From: PALSA-1296 sp037143335
GTDB lineage: Bacteria > Bacteroidota > Ignavibacteria > Palsa-1295
DNA: 64,000 bases
Assembly (NCBI GenBank): GCA_037143335.1
Contig: JBAWZA010000015.1
Location: 18,246 to 82,245 of the forward strand
Reading direction: 5' to 3'
Part shown: positions 9,190-16,863 of the stretch, in pieces
How positions within the stretch are numbered: position 1 is the first letter of the stretch
How the letters are laid out: each line of letters starts with the position of its first letter
Position numbers and translations under genes: made by a program
The notes under the pieces: generated by a model
Database searches by the model: none
Seen by the model: the letters and a program-made list of their open reading frames with translations, nothing else
Told to the model about the DNA's origin: nothing

Positions 9190-9969
9190 CTACTTCTTTG
9201 GTGGCTCCATCTGTGGTGGCGGAGTATTAATCGGTTCGATCTGTGCACCACTATTACTATTTTGCTGCGCACCCGGAGGTGGCTTTGTCGGATCAACTTT
9301 CTGAATTTTAATATCCGACGGAATCTCAAATTCCGAATCAGCAATTTTCTTCTGTTCAATTCCAACAAACTCCATAATGAACATCGCTGTGCCCGCTTGC
9401 TTCACGACGGTCCGGAGCATGGTATAGCCTTGCTTGAATAAGTCTGCAAAACCTTCTGAGCCTGATTGTGTCATCCGCATTGTCGCTTCATTCGACGCAC
9501 GAATTGCATCGGAAATTGTCTTTGGCAAATCTTTCGCAAGCCACAGATCAAGCTCGGCAGTTCCGTTACTGAGTGATGAATACTCCTCAGCAGAAAATCC
9601 GGCGATCAATTCTTTCTTTCCTGTCTTTGCTGGTGGCGAAGCCGATCCCGCATTTGCTTTGGTAATCTCGTCCAATTTTGATTGGTCAATTTCCATTCCC
9701 GTCTTTTGTGCAACTTGCACAACCGTCATTGTTCTTTTCTTGCTATCACCATAAATCTTTGACTGTCCTTGCATCGGAATGTCAAGTGTAGCGACATTCT
9801 TATCGCCTTTTACCGAGATTGAGATGGGAAGTTTAGTCTCACCAAGTGCGGGTATCTTCATGATCATGTTGACGACGCCCTCAAATCCCTGACTCTGAAC
9901 CGAGTTCGGAACGACCCATGCACCCACGATGAGCGCAAGGAAAACAATGCTTTTATGTGTGATCTTCAT
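9190..9969 (-). CDS. Exported DUF4412-like protein
   Basis: A 259-residue protein starting at the ATG at 9969, which opens onto a signal peptide (MKITHKSIVFLALIVGAWVV...VQSQ). The mature part begins with EGVVNMIMKI and continues with KNVATLDIPMQG, a lipoprotein-carrier-like beta pattern resembling the DUF4412 family; this assignment rests on general pattern, not a diagnostic motif. The C-terminus is low-complexity and rich in Pro and Gln (PTKPPPGAQQ, INTPPPQMEPPKK). It is probably periplasmic. The gene ends 14 bases before the SRP RNA on the same strand. Confidence 0.6.
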   Translation of the reverse strand: MKITHKSIVFLALIVGAWVVPNSVQSQGFEGVVNMIMKIPALGETKLPISISVKGDKNVATLDIPMQGQSKIYGDSKKRTMTVVQVAQKTGMEIDQSKLDEITKANAGSASPPAKTGKKELIAGFSAEEYSSLSNGTAELDLWLAKDLPKTISDAIRASNEATMRMTQSGSEGFADLFKQGYTMLRTVVKQAGTAMFIMEFVGIEQKKIADSEFEIPSDIKIQKVDPTKPPPGAQQNSNSGAQIEPINTPPPQMEPPKK

Positions 9970-10093
9970 GCGTAGTTTCTCCCACAAAAATTGGAAAGCT
10001 GTAAACGGCGAAGGTAGTGGTATAGTGCCAGCTTAGGAAATTGAATCAAATCAAACAGATTTATGTATCTTAACCCTACATACGTGACAAAAA

Positions 10094-11290
10094 ATGTTTA
10101 GTAACAAAGCAATTATACCGATATTTATCGTCGTCTTCGTGGACCTCTTGGGTTTCTCGATTATTTTGCCGTTGCTTCCGTTTTATGCACTGCAATTTCA
10201 GATCAGCCCCGAGATGATTGGCATGATTGCAGCAGTATATTCGGTTTGCCAATTTGCAGCTTCGCCTATTCTGGGTTCGATGAGCGATAGGTATGGTCGT
10301 CGTCCGTTACTCATCTATTCGCAGTTAGGCTCAATGATTGGATTCTTGCTCTTAGCAGTAGCAGGAAACGTTTGGGTATTAGTTCTTTCGCGCGTCATTG
10401 ACGGACTCAGTGGTGGAAATATTACGATTGCATCAGCGTATGTCTCTGACGTGACAGAGCAGAAAGATCGGGCATCGGCGATGGCACTGATCGGAGTGGC
10501 ATTCGGAATGGGATTCTTGTTCGGTCCCCTTATCGGTGGGGAGCTATCGGCGGCATGGGGAATTTCTGCACCAGCCTATGCTGCGGCTCTTATGGCTTTT
10601 ACGAGCATGAGTCTTTCTATTTTTTATTTGAAAGAACCGGCTGTTCACCGCGCACAAGAAGGACGCAAAGGTGGACTGCAATATTATACTGAAGCGTTCG
10701 GCTATTTCAAGATCAAAAATCTTCGTACGGTGCTGACAATCTTTTTATTTTTTGCACTCCCATTTTCCCTCTATGTTTCAATGTTCTCACTCTATGCACA
10801 TATCGAACTTGGATTCACGCAGCGAGATGTCGGCAGATTTTTAGCATACGTCGGATTTCTTGGGATCATCTGGCAAGGTGGAGTGATACGTCCGCTCGTA
10901 AAAAAAATGGGTGAGCTATCGCTTCTCCGTTTCGGACTCGCCGCGATGACGATTGGATTATTCGGCTTAGTGCTTGCAGAAAATTGGCAACAACTTGCGG
11001 CGGTTGCTCTGATATTTTCATTTGGTACAGGTGTGACGCGAGTTGTGCTTTCGAGTCTCGTAAGTCAATTAGCTCCACCGGATAAAAAAGGCGGCGTCAT
11101 CGGCGTATCAGGTAGCATCGAAAGCCTCACAAGAATTATTGGTCCAATTATGGGAGGATGGATCATCGGGACGATACATCCGAATTATATCGGCTACATC
11201 GGCGGTGCACTCGCGGCCTTGGGATGCTGGTTGGCATTCACGCTGCATAGGGATTTCAGAAAATTAGAGCAGGCTACAGTGGTAGATTAG
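10094..11290 (+). CDS. MFS drug-exporter-like transporter (DHA1/TetA type)
   Basis: A 398-residue integral inner-membrane protein with about 12 hydrophobic helices. The first segment (VVFVDLLGFSIILPLLPFYA) and motif A (GSMSDRYGRRP, residues 61-71) match the DHA1 family of proton-driven exporters, which includes TetA. A motif C-like segment (GVAFGMGFLFGPLIGG) lies at about residues 135-150, typical of antiporters. The substrate cannot be read from sequence, and no resistance regulator lies nearby. It reads as a single-gene unit. Confidence 0.88.
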   Translation: MFSNKAIIPIFIVVFVDLLGFSIILPLLPFYALQFQISPEMIGMIAAVYSVCQFAASPILGSMSDRYGRRPLLIYSQLGSMIGFLLLAVAGNVWVLVLSRVIDGLSGGNITIASAYVSDVTEQKDRASAMALIGVAFGMGFLFGPLIGGELSAAWGISAPAYAAALMAFTSMSLSIFYLKEPAVHRAQEGRKGGLQYYTEAFGYFKIKNLRTVLTIFLFFALPFSLYVSMFSLYAHIELGFTQRDVGRFLAYVGFLGIIWQGGVIRPLVKKMGELSLLRFGLAAMTIGLFGLVLAENWQQLAAVALIFSFGTGVTRVVLSSLVSQLAPPDKKGGVIGVSGSIESLTRIIGPIMGGWIIGTIHPNYIGYIGGALAALGCWLAFTLHRDFRKLEQATVVD

Positions 11291-11328
11291 GTTGGGGATT
11301 TTTCGGTTCGACGGGATGTTTTATATTC

Positions 11329-11535
11329 ATGAAGTTCAGCATAACAACTTTTCAGGATGAAGATGGGATGTACATCGCCGAATGTCCATCAATCCCAGGC
11401 TGCGTAAGCCAAGGTCGAACTGAAGCAGAAGCAAAGTTCAACATCCAGGATGCGATTCGTGAAAGCCTTGAAGCGCGGAAAATCTTGGGTCTTCCGTTAG
11501 TCATTTCAACAACTGAAGTCGAAGTTGCAATTTAA
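11329..11535 (+). CDS. hicB: HicB-family antitoxin
   Basis: A 68-residue protein with the HicB half-RNase-H-like fold signature: FQDEDGMYIAECPSIPGCVSQGRTEAEAKFNIQDAI. It lies 3 bases upstream of a hicA toxin gene. Antitoxin-first order is the reverse of the Escherichia coli hicAB arrangement but is common elsewhere. It has no obvious C-terminal DNA-binding domain, so it may autoregulate weakly or only through the complex. Its role is to neutralise HicA by direct binding. Confidence 0.9.
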   Translation: MKFSITTFQDEDGMYIAECPSIPGCVSQGRTEAEAKFNIQDAIRESLEARKILGLPLVISTTEVEVAI

Positions 11536-11538
11536 GGA

Positions 11539-11760
11539 ATGCCGCCTGTTCCATTACTCCGACCGACCGATGTTATTAAAGCATTCGAGCGTCTCGGCTG
11601 GGAAGTTGTTCGCCAAAAAGGAAGTCATATCATCCTTACAAAACGCGGGAATATCTCGACACTTTCGGTGCCCAATCACCCAGAAGTCGCAAGAGGTACG
11701 TTACGCGAGTTAATCAGAAAGTCCGGCGAATCATTGGATGAGTTCTTAGAGCAACTCTAA
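11539..11760 (+). CDS. hicA: HicA-family mRNA interferase toxin
   Basis: A 73-residue protein with a dsRBD-like fold: KAFERLGWEVVRQKGSHIILTK, where His30 is the conserved catalytic residue of HicA, then VPNHPEVARGTLRELIRKSG. HicA toxins cleave mRNA when freed from HicB. All conserved residues look intact, so it is probably active. Its 3' end overlaps the convergent ispF by 15 bases, so the two transcripts can form a short antisense overlap. Confidence 0.9.
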   Translation: MPPVPLLRPTDVIKAFERLGWEVVRQKGSHIILTKRGNISTLSVPNHPEVARGTLRELIRKSGESLDEFLEQL

Positions 11761-12219
11761 CTGACACACCGCATAAGCCGCCACTCCTTCTTCTCTACCG
11801 ACAAAACCAATTCGCTCGCTCGTAGTGGCTTTAATAGATACCTGATTCAATCGGATTCCGAGTGCGTTAGAAATATTTTTTCGCATCTCGTCAATATGAT
11901 CGCGCAGCTTCGGTCTTTCGAGAACGATCGTCGAGTCGATATTTATTATTGTGGCTTTCATCTGATGTAGCAAACCAGCTATTTTTATCAGAAGCTCAAT
12001 GCTGTTTGCATCTTTGAACTCGGGATCGGTGTCGGGAAAATGTTTTCCAATATCGCCGAAAGCCATTGCTCCGAGCAATGCGTCAATGATTGAGTGAACG
12101 ACAACATCGCCATCAGAGTGTGCAACTGTACCAAGTGGTGCATCTGGGAAATGCACGCCTGCTAAAATGAGTGACTCGCCTTCAGCGAGTCTGTGAATAT
12201 CATAACCGAAACCGATCAT
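11746..12219 (-). CDS. ispF: 2-C-methyl-D-erythritol 2,4-cyclodiphosphate synthase
   Basis: Fifth enzyme of the MEP isoprenoid pathway; it cyclises CDP-methylerythritol 2-phosphate to MEcPP with loss of CMP. At 157 residues it has normal length. The zinc ligands are visible as Asp7 and His9 (GYDIHR) and His42 (DVVVHSIIDALLGA), and the C-terminal block KATTSERIGFVGREEGVAA is complete. Its ATG overlaps the stop of the upstream 1010-residue secreted protein by 4 bases (ATGA), so its translation is likely coupled to that gene. No other MEP gene is in the window. Confidence 0.97.
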   Translation of the reverse strand: MIGFGYDIHRLAEGESLILAGVHFPDAPLGTVAHSDGDVVVHSIIDALLGAMAFGDIGKHFPDTDPEFKDANSIELLIKIAGLLHQMKATIINIDSTIVLERPKLRDHIDEMRKNISNALGIRLNQVSIKATTSERIGFVGREEGVAAYAVCQLELL

Positions 12220-15200
12220 CTTGTGATAATAATTTTTTGTGAAGCAATACTTCCACGTGTTGATGTGGCTCGGAGAATGTATGTACCAGCTGAAAGCGAT
12301 GTTGGGAGTTGTATGGTTACATTCGCATTGTCACCGATCTGGTGTTGTGTGACTGATAATTCCCCGTTTGCTACACTCATAAGTTCAATATAATCAATGA
12401 ATTCATTTCCTTCCGAGGTCACACGAAGTTCATGATTAGCGAGTACGTTTAACGGGTTCGGATAAATCTGCGCAAGCCTAAAATAATTCTCGTCTGATCG
12501 GTGGGCTACCACACCGGCAGGTTGTGCAACAATTCCTGTCATATCAATTGCCCAAGCTGATCTGCCATGCGTGCCGACGATAATCCAATTCTTATACTGT
12601 GTGATAGTCTCGACAACGAGATGTGGCATCCCTTCAGCGAGTGTTGACCATTGTGTGCCACCATTAGTAGTGATAAAGACTCCAACATCAGTCGCAACGA
12701 CGATGCACTGATTTTTTGTCAACGGATCAGAAGTTTCTGCGTACGTATTGATGATGAATGCGTTGATCGGTGCATTTGGCAAATTCCCGCTGATGCTCTT
12801 CCATTTTTTCCCGCCATTTGTTGTCTTATAAATATGGCCACTTGCATTGAAACCGGAGAATCCAACGTACGCTGTCATCGAATCCAACCGATCTGTCACA
12901 ATCCAAGCTGGATAGAGCGAAGGCAAGCCTGACGAATCGGCGCGAATCCATTTCGGCATTGTCGTTACTGGCAATGTCTCATCAACTGTTGTGCGCCAAA
13001 TAGTCCGAGCACTGTTATATATACTTCCAACCCAAAGCATCGGTCTGCCATGCGAATCGCGAACTCCCCCAGCCATGGTTTCGATATCACCTGCGAACCA
13101 CGTCTTCGTGTTATTAGGAACACCCCCTAATTGCGGCGACCACTTCTCGACCTTTGTTCCGCTATCGGGATTTGCAAAATCGAGCTTGGCATGGTAGACA
13201 AAACATCGCGCAGTGTAGAGATCTTTTCCGGTTGTTTTATCAAGGATTAAAGGGACAACCCACGCAGCCGCTTCGGATGAATCAGTCAATCCTCGGCGCT
13301 TTGCGATTGCACTGATCTCCGTCCACTTACTTACATTAGGATCTATTTTTCCATCATCACCAAATTTATTTGGTTGTAAAGAATCAAGTGTAGTTCTAAA
13401 AAAATATTTTCCGTACTGTAGCGACGTAATGAGATGATTCGGGTTGTTGGGATCCGATTGCGACATCGTTCCATCACCACGATTAATCCAATCCCAGCCT
13501 CTATTTCCTGTAAATCCGTGAGCAACGGTTCCGTTATCTTGCGTGCCGCCCATGACCTTCAATGAATCCGCTGGAAATCCGTTCGGCAAATTTGCCATTC
13601 CTGCATCCCACGTTTCAAGATGATAAAACATGGTGATTGGCAGGCCTTCGATGCGTGACCACGTTTTTCCGTAATCTCGAGTATTAAAAATTCCACCATC
13701 TTGTCCGTTCAGAAGATCATTGCCAAGTTTGGAGGCAGTGAATGCCAGCGCATGCATATCGGAGTGTTGGTTGCGATCATTCGCAAAGTAATGGGGATAC
13801 GCATTCGTAATATCTTTCCATGAATCACCTCCATCACTCGAGCGCACGACATCAATCCCACCGATATAAATTTCAAACGGATTCGTTGGATTTGCAACAA
13901 TGAAATTATTATAATCGCCTTGCCTATTAAAGAGATTAACGCTATCAATATTATTTCCACGGAACGGAATGAGGAAGGATGAATCAAGCACACGCTTCCA
14001 ACCGGATTCAGGATCATTCGTACGGTAGAGTCCGTAAAAATTTCCTGCTAAGTAGTAACCGGTGACGATTTCTTTATCCAGCGATGTGAGCACACTATAA
14101 AGTGTCGGTAAGCCTTTGCCATTAAGTGTCCAGAGTAACGAAGTGCGTGAAAGATGTTTGTATGTCACACCATTCACATACCCTGTGCCTTTGAGTGTAT
14201 CAATTCGATACCATGTCACGCCACCATCACGAGTTCGCCACAACCCATTATATGGAAGATTCGGTTGCGTAGTTAGTGCCGAATTTACACCCTGCCACAC
14301 AGCCGCTACGAGATCGTTATGATCTGTCGGATTCATCGCGAGGTCTGTCATTGCAAGTGCCGTAGAAGTTTTTGATTTGCCTGCACGTACGAGTAATGAT
14401 TGTGTCCACGTTGCCCCGTAATCTACCGATTTCCATATTCCACGGTTGGAGTCCGAAGAAACTCCGGGACCAGGTGAGCATACATAAATAATATTTTTGT
14501 CAGTTGGGTCAACAATGATTTTGCTGATGTGTTGTGTCGGAGCAAGTCCGAGGTAGGTCCAAGTACTTCCAGCATCAATCGTGCGCCATACTCCATTCCC
14601 GGGATAAGAATCAGAACTGTTATTACTCTCACCCATTCCCACATAGATAGTATTTGGGTCATGAGGATCAAGCGTCATGCACCCGATGGAGAGAACGGGA
14701 AATGTATCCATCAGCGACACCCACGAGCTTCCGTGATTCGTTGTCTTCCAAACACCACCGTTGGCTGCGCCAATATAAAACGTATTGGAATCCGTCGGGT
14801 GTGTGACGATAGCGGTTACTCTGCCTCCGATGTTATATGGTCCGATCGGTTTCCACTGTAACGAAGTCTCAAGTTGATTTTTCCCAGCAGGTTTGTAAAG
14901 TGGTAACTTCCGCGCTTCAGCGAGAGCATTGGCGTAGGCATTAGGTTCGATCTCATCATTTGGGTAAGCGCGTTTGGCGTACCATCCGTAATTTTTTTCT
15001 TCACCTGATGAACCTGGTAATGGAACATGTCTCTCTGGTAGTACACCTTTATGTAACGATTGTCTGCGAGCGCGACTGCGGACTTTCCTGCGATGACGAA
15101 CTTTCACTTTCTTTGCGATAAGGTGCGAGCGGACTTGGTGCTCGGCTGTCTTGACAACCGGCTCCTTGCCAGCAACCGAGGCAGATTGCAGTCCTATAAA

Positions 15201-15248
15201 GAGTCCCAGAAAAGCACCGATTAGTAAACTTGTGATTATTCGTCGCAT
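12216..15248 (-). CDS. Large T9SS-exported sortilin/BNR-type propeller protein
   Basis: A 1010-residue protein. After a signal peptide (residues ~1-26) comes an unusually basic stretch (about 40-67, KVKVRHRRKVRSRARR). It is followed by repeated BNR/VPS10-like blades such as GGVWKTTNHGSSW, NGVWRTIDAGSTW and RGIWKSVDYGATW, typical of exo-sialidase or sortilin-like propellers. The last ~80 residues are a T9SS sorting domain (AQIYPNPLNV, final SQKIIITR). It is probably an extracellular surface protein; no catalytic residues could be assigned, so binding is as likely as hydrolysis. It is co-transcribed with ispF through a 4-base overlap. Confidence 0.87.
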   Translation of the reverse strand: MRRIITSLLIGAFLGLFIGLQSASVAGKEPVVKTAEHQVRSHLIAKKVKVRHRRKVRSRARRQSLHKGVLPERHVPLPGSSGEEKNYGWYAKRAYPNDEIEPNAYANALAEARKLPLYKPAGKNQLETSLQWKPIGPYNIGGRVTAIVTHPTDSNTFYIGAANGGVWKTTNHGSSWVSLMDTFPVLSIGCMTLDPHDPNTIYVGMGESNNSSDSYPGNGVWRTIDAGSTWTYLGLAPTQHISKIIVDPTDKNIIYVCSPGPGVSSDSNRGIWKSVDYGATWTQSLLVRAGKSKTSTALAMTDLAMNPTDHNDLVAAVWQGVNSALTTQPNLPYNGLWRTRDGGVTWYRIDTLKGTGYVNGVTYKHLSRTSLLWTLNGKGLPTLYSVLTSLDKEIVTGYYLAGNFYGLYRTNDPESGWKRVLDSSFLIPFRGNNIDSVNLFNRQGDYNNFIVANPTNPFEIYIGGIDVVRSSDGGDSWKDITNAYPHYFANDRNQHSDMHALAFTASKLGNDLLNGQDGGIFNTRDYGKTWSRIEGLPITMFYHLETWDAGMANLPNGFPADSLKVMGGTQDNGTVAHGFTGNRGWDWINRGDGTMSQSDPNNPNHLITSLQYGKYFFRTTLDSLQPNKFGDDGKIDPNVSKWTEISAIAKRRGLTDSSEAAAWVVPLILDKTTGKDLYTARCFVYHAKLDFANPDSGTKVEKWSPQLGGVPNNTKTWFAGDIETMAGGVRDSHGRPMLWVGSIYNSARTIWRTTVDETLPVTTMPKWIRADSSGLPSLYPAWIVTDRLDSMTAYVGFSGFNASGHIYKTTNGGKKWKSISGNLPNAPINAFIINTYAETSDPLTKNQCIVVATDVGVFITTNGGTQWSTLAEGMPHLVVETITQYKNWIIVGTHGRSAWAIDMTGIVAQPAGVVAHRSDENYFRLAQIYPNPLNVLANHELRVTSEGNEFIDYIELMSVANGELSVTQHQIGDNANVTIQLPTSLSAGTYILRATSTRGSIASQKIIITR

Positions 15249-15304
15249 CAGATGAAATATTTTACGCTCAACACTGTTCTTAGAGAACCCTATTCTTAGG
15301 CCAA

Positions 15305-16852
15305 ATGATTCGAGAAATGAAATATTGGTTTATCACACTCGCACTCCTGCTCATATCGTATTCTGCTTACTCGCAAGGAACGGAGATCCAGAAACTGCCC
15401 TCAACGGTCAGCGACCCTGCGCAAAGTGAGGTACTCCCCGTTATCACAGCTGATGGGAAGCATCTCTTTTTTACTCGTGCAAGGCTTGGGTATGATGGCT
15501 CGACGGTGTTTGATATCTGGCACTCAAAAGTACTTTCAGATGGTACGTTTTCTGAAGCAGAGGTACTCGGAGGGAATCTCAGTTCAAGATTTGGCATCAT
15601 GGTTGTCAGTGTCTCTCCAGATAATAATACGATGTATCTCAACGGCAAACTTCAGTTGGTTACCGAAGCCGCTGATCGAATCATGGTGACACATCGGACA
15701 AAGACAGGCTGGAGCAATCCCGTATCAATTCATATCAACGGACTCAATGCCTCCGCCGCAAGTGTGAGTGGCGGATTCCTTTCGGCAGACTTTGCTTTCG
15801 GCAATGATCAACGGACCGTGATTATCGCTATTCAAAGCGATTCTTCGATGGGTGGCAAAGATCTCTTCGCAAGTTTTCTTGATGATAAAACGAATAGTTG
15901 GTCTGTTCCGCTCTGGCTTGGGAATTCAATCAATTCGCAGAATGAAGAGATGACACCATACCTTGCCGCCGATAACAAGACATTATATTTTTCCTCAGAT
16001 CGTCCTGGTGGGATTGGCCAGTTAGATGTCTATCGCTCAACAAGACTTGATAGTACCTGGAGGCATTGGTCAACACCAGAGAATGTCGGTGCTACGATTA
16101 ACCGATGGGGACGAACATCGTATTACACCGAGGATGCCCAGGGAAAATACGCATACTTTGTATGGCGTGCGAATGCCACCTCGCAAACAGATATTTATCG
16201 CGCACCAGCACCGAAGCGAGAAAACAACATCACGCTCTTCGCAGGGAAAGTACTTGATGAGAATGGCAACCCGCTTGAAGCGACGATACGATATGACAGA
16301 CTCTCGGACGGCAAGCATCTCGGAGTTGCACATAGCGACCCCGTCACAGGAGAATATCATATCACACTTCCATCAGGTGTGTCGTACAGTTTGTATTCCG
16401 AAAAGAGTGGATACCTTCCGTCTGCCGAATCATTCGATGCACAATCCATCAAAGCCTTTACAACTGTCGAGAGGAATTTGATTCTCACCAAAATTAAAGA
16501 AAATGCTGCCATCAGGTTAAATAATATTTTCTTCGAAACCGATAAGATTGAATTGTTGCCAGCTTCATTTGCTGAGCTAGACCGTCTTGCAAATATATTA
16601 CTCAGAGATTCTTCACTTTCGGTCACGATTGAAGGGCACACGGATAACACCGGCTCCGAGCCTCATAATAAAGCGCTGTCGTTCGGTAGAGCGAAATCAG
16701 TGATGGATTATATGAACTCCAAGGGGATCAATCCAAAGAGATTGCAAGCACATGGCTTTGCCGCCGAAATACCAATCGCATCAAACGATACAGATGAAGG
16801 AAAAGCAAAAAATCGGCGAGTAGAATTCCGAATCGGAATAAAGAACAACTAA
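15305..16852 (+). CDS. PD40-propeller / OmpA-family outer-membrane protein
   Basis: A 515-residue protein: signal peptide (MKYWFITLALLLISYSAYSQ), then WD40-like PD40 blades (VITADGKHLFFTRAR, LAADNKTLYFSSDRPGG), a carboxypeptidase-regulatory-like domain (GKVLDENGNPLEATIRY) and a C-terminal OmpA peptidoglycan-binding domain (NNIFFETDKIELLPASFAEL, IEGHTDNTGSEPHNKALSFGRA). It lacks the N-terminal TPR-like segment of its paralogue at 40425-42224. It probably anchors the outer membrane to peptidoglycan. The ATG at 15317 is an equally good start, as the signal peptide begins there. Confidence 0.88.
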   Translation: MIREMKYWFITLALLLISYSAYSQGTEIQKLPSTVSDPAQSEVLPVITADGKHLFFTRARLGYDGSTVFDIWHSKVLSDGTFSEAEVLGGNLSSRFGIMVVSVSPDNNTMYLNGKLQLVTEAADRIMVTHRTKTGWSNPVSIHINGLNASAASVSGGFLSADFAFGNDQRTVIIAIQSDSSMGGKDLFASFLDDKTNSWSVPLWLGNSINSQNEEMTPYLAADNKTLYFSSDRPGGIGQLDVYRSTRLDSTWRHWSTPENVGATINRWGRTSYYTEDAQGKYAYFVWRANATSQTDIYRAPAPKRENNITLFAGKVLDENGNPLEATIRYDRLSDGKHLGVAHSDPVTGEYHITLPSGVSYSLYSEKSGYLPSAESFDAQSIKAFTTVERNLILTKIKENAAIRLNNIFFETDKIELLPASFAELDRLANILLRDSSLSVTIEGHTDNTGSEPHNKALSFGRAKSVMDYMNSKGINPKRLQAHGFAAEIPIASNDTDEGKAKNRRVEFRIGIKNN

Positions 16853-16863
16853 ACTTCTCTAGG

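Noticed and set aside
8970..9368. 132-residue frame on the minus strand over 8970-9368
   Set aside because: It overlaps the SRP RNA and runs out of frame through the 3' end of the gene at 9190-9969; no protein-like composition.
10094..11290. Tetracycline resistance determinant
   Set aside because: Motifs fit the wider DHA1 family only; no TetR-type regulator is adjacent and the substrate cannot be told from sequence.
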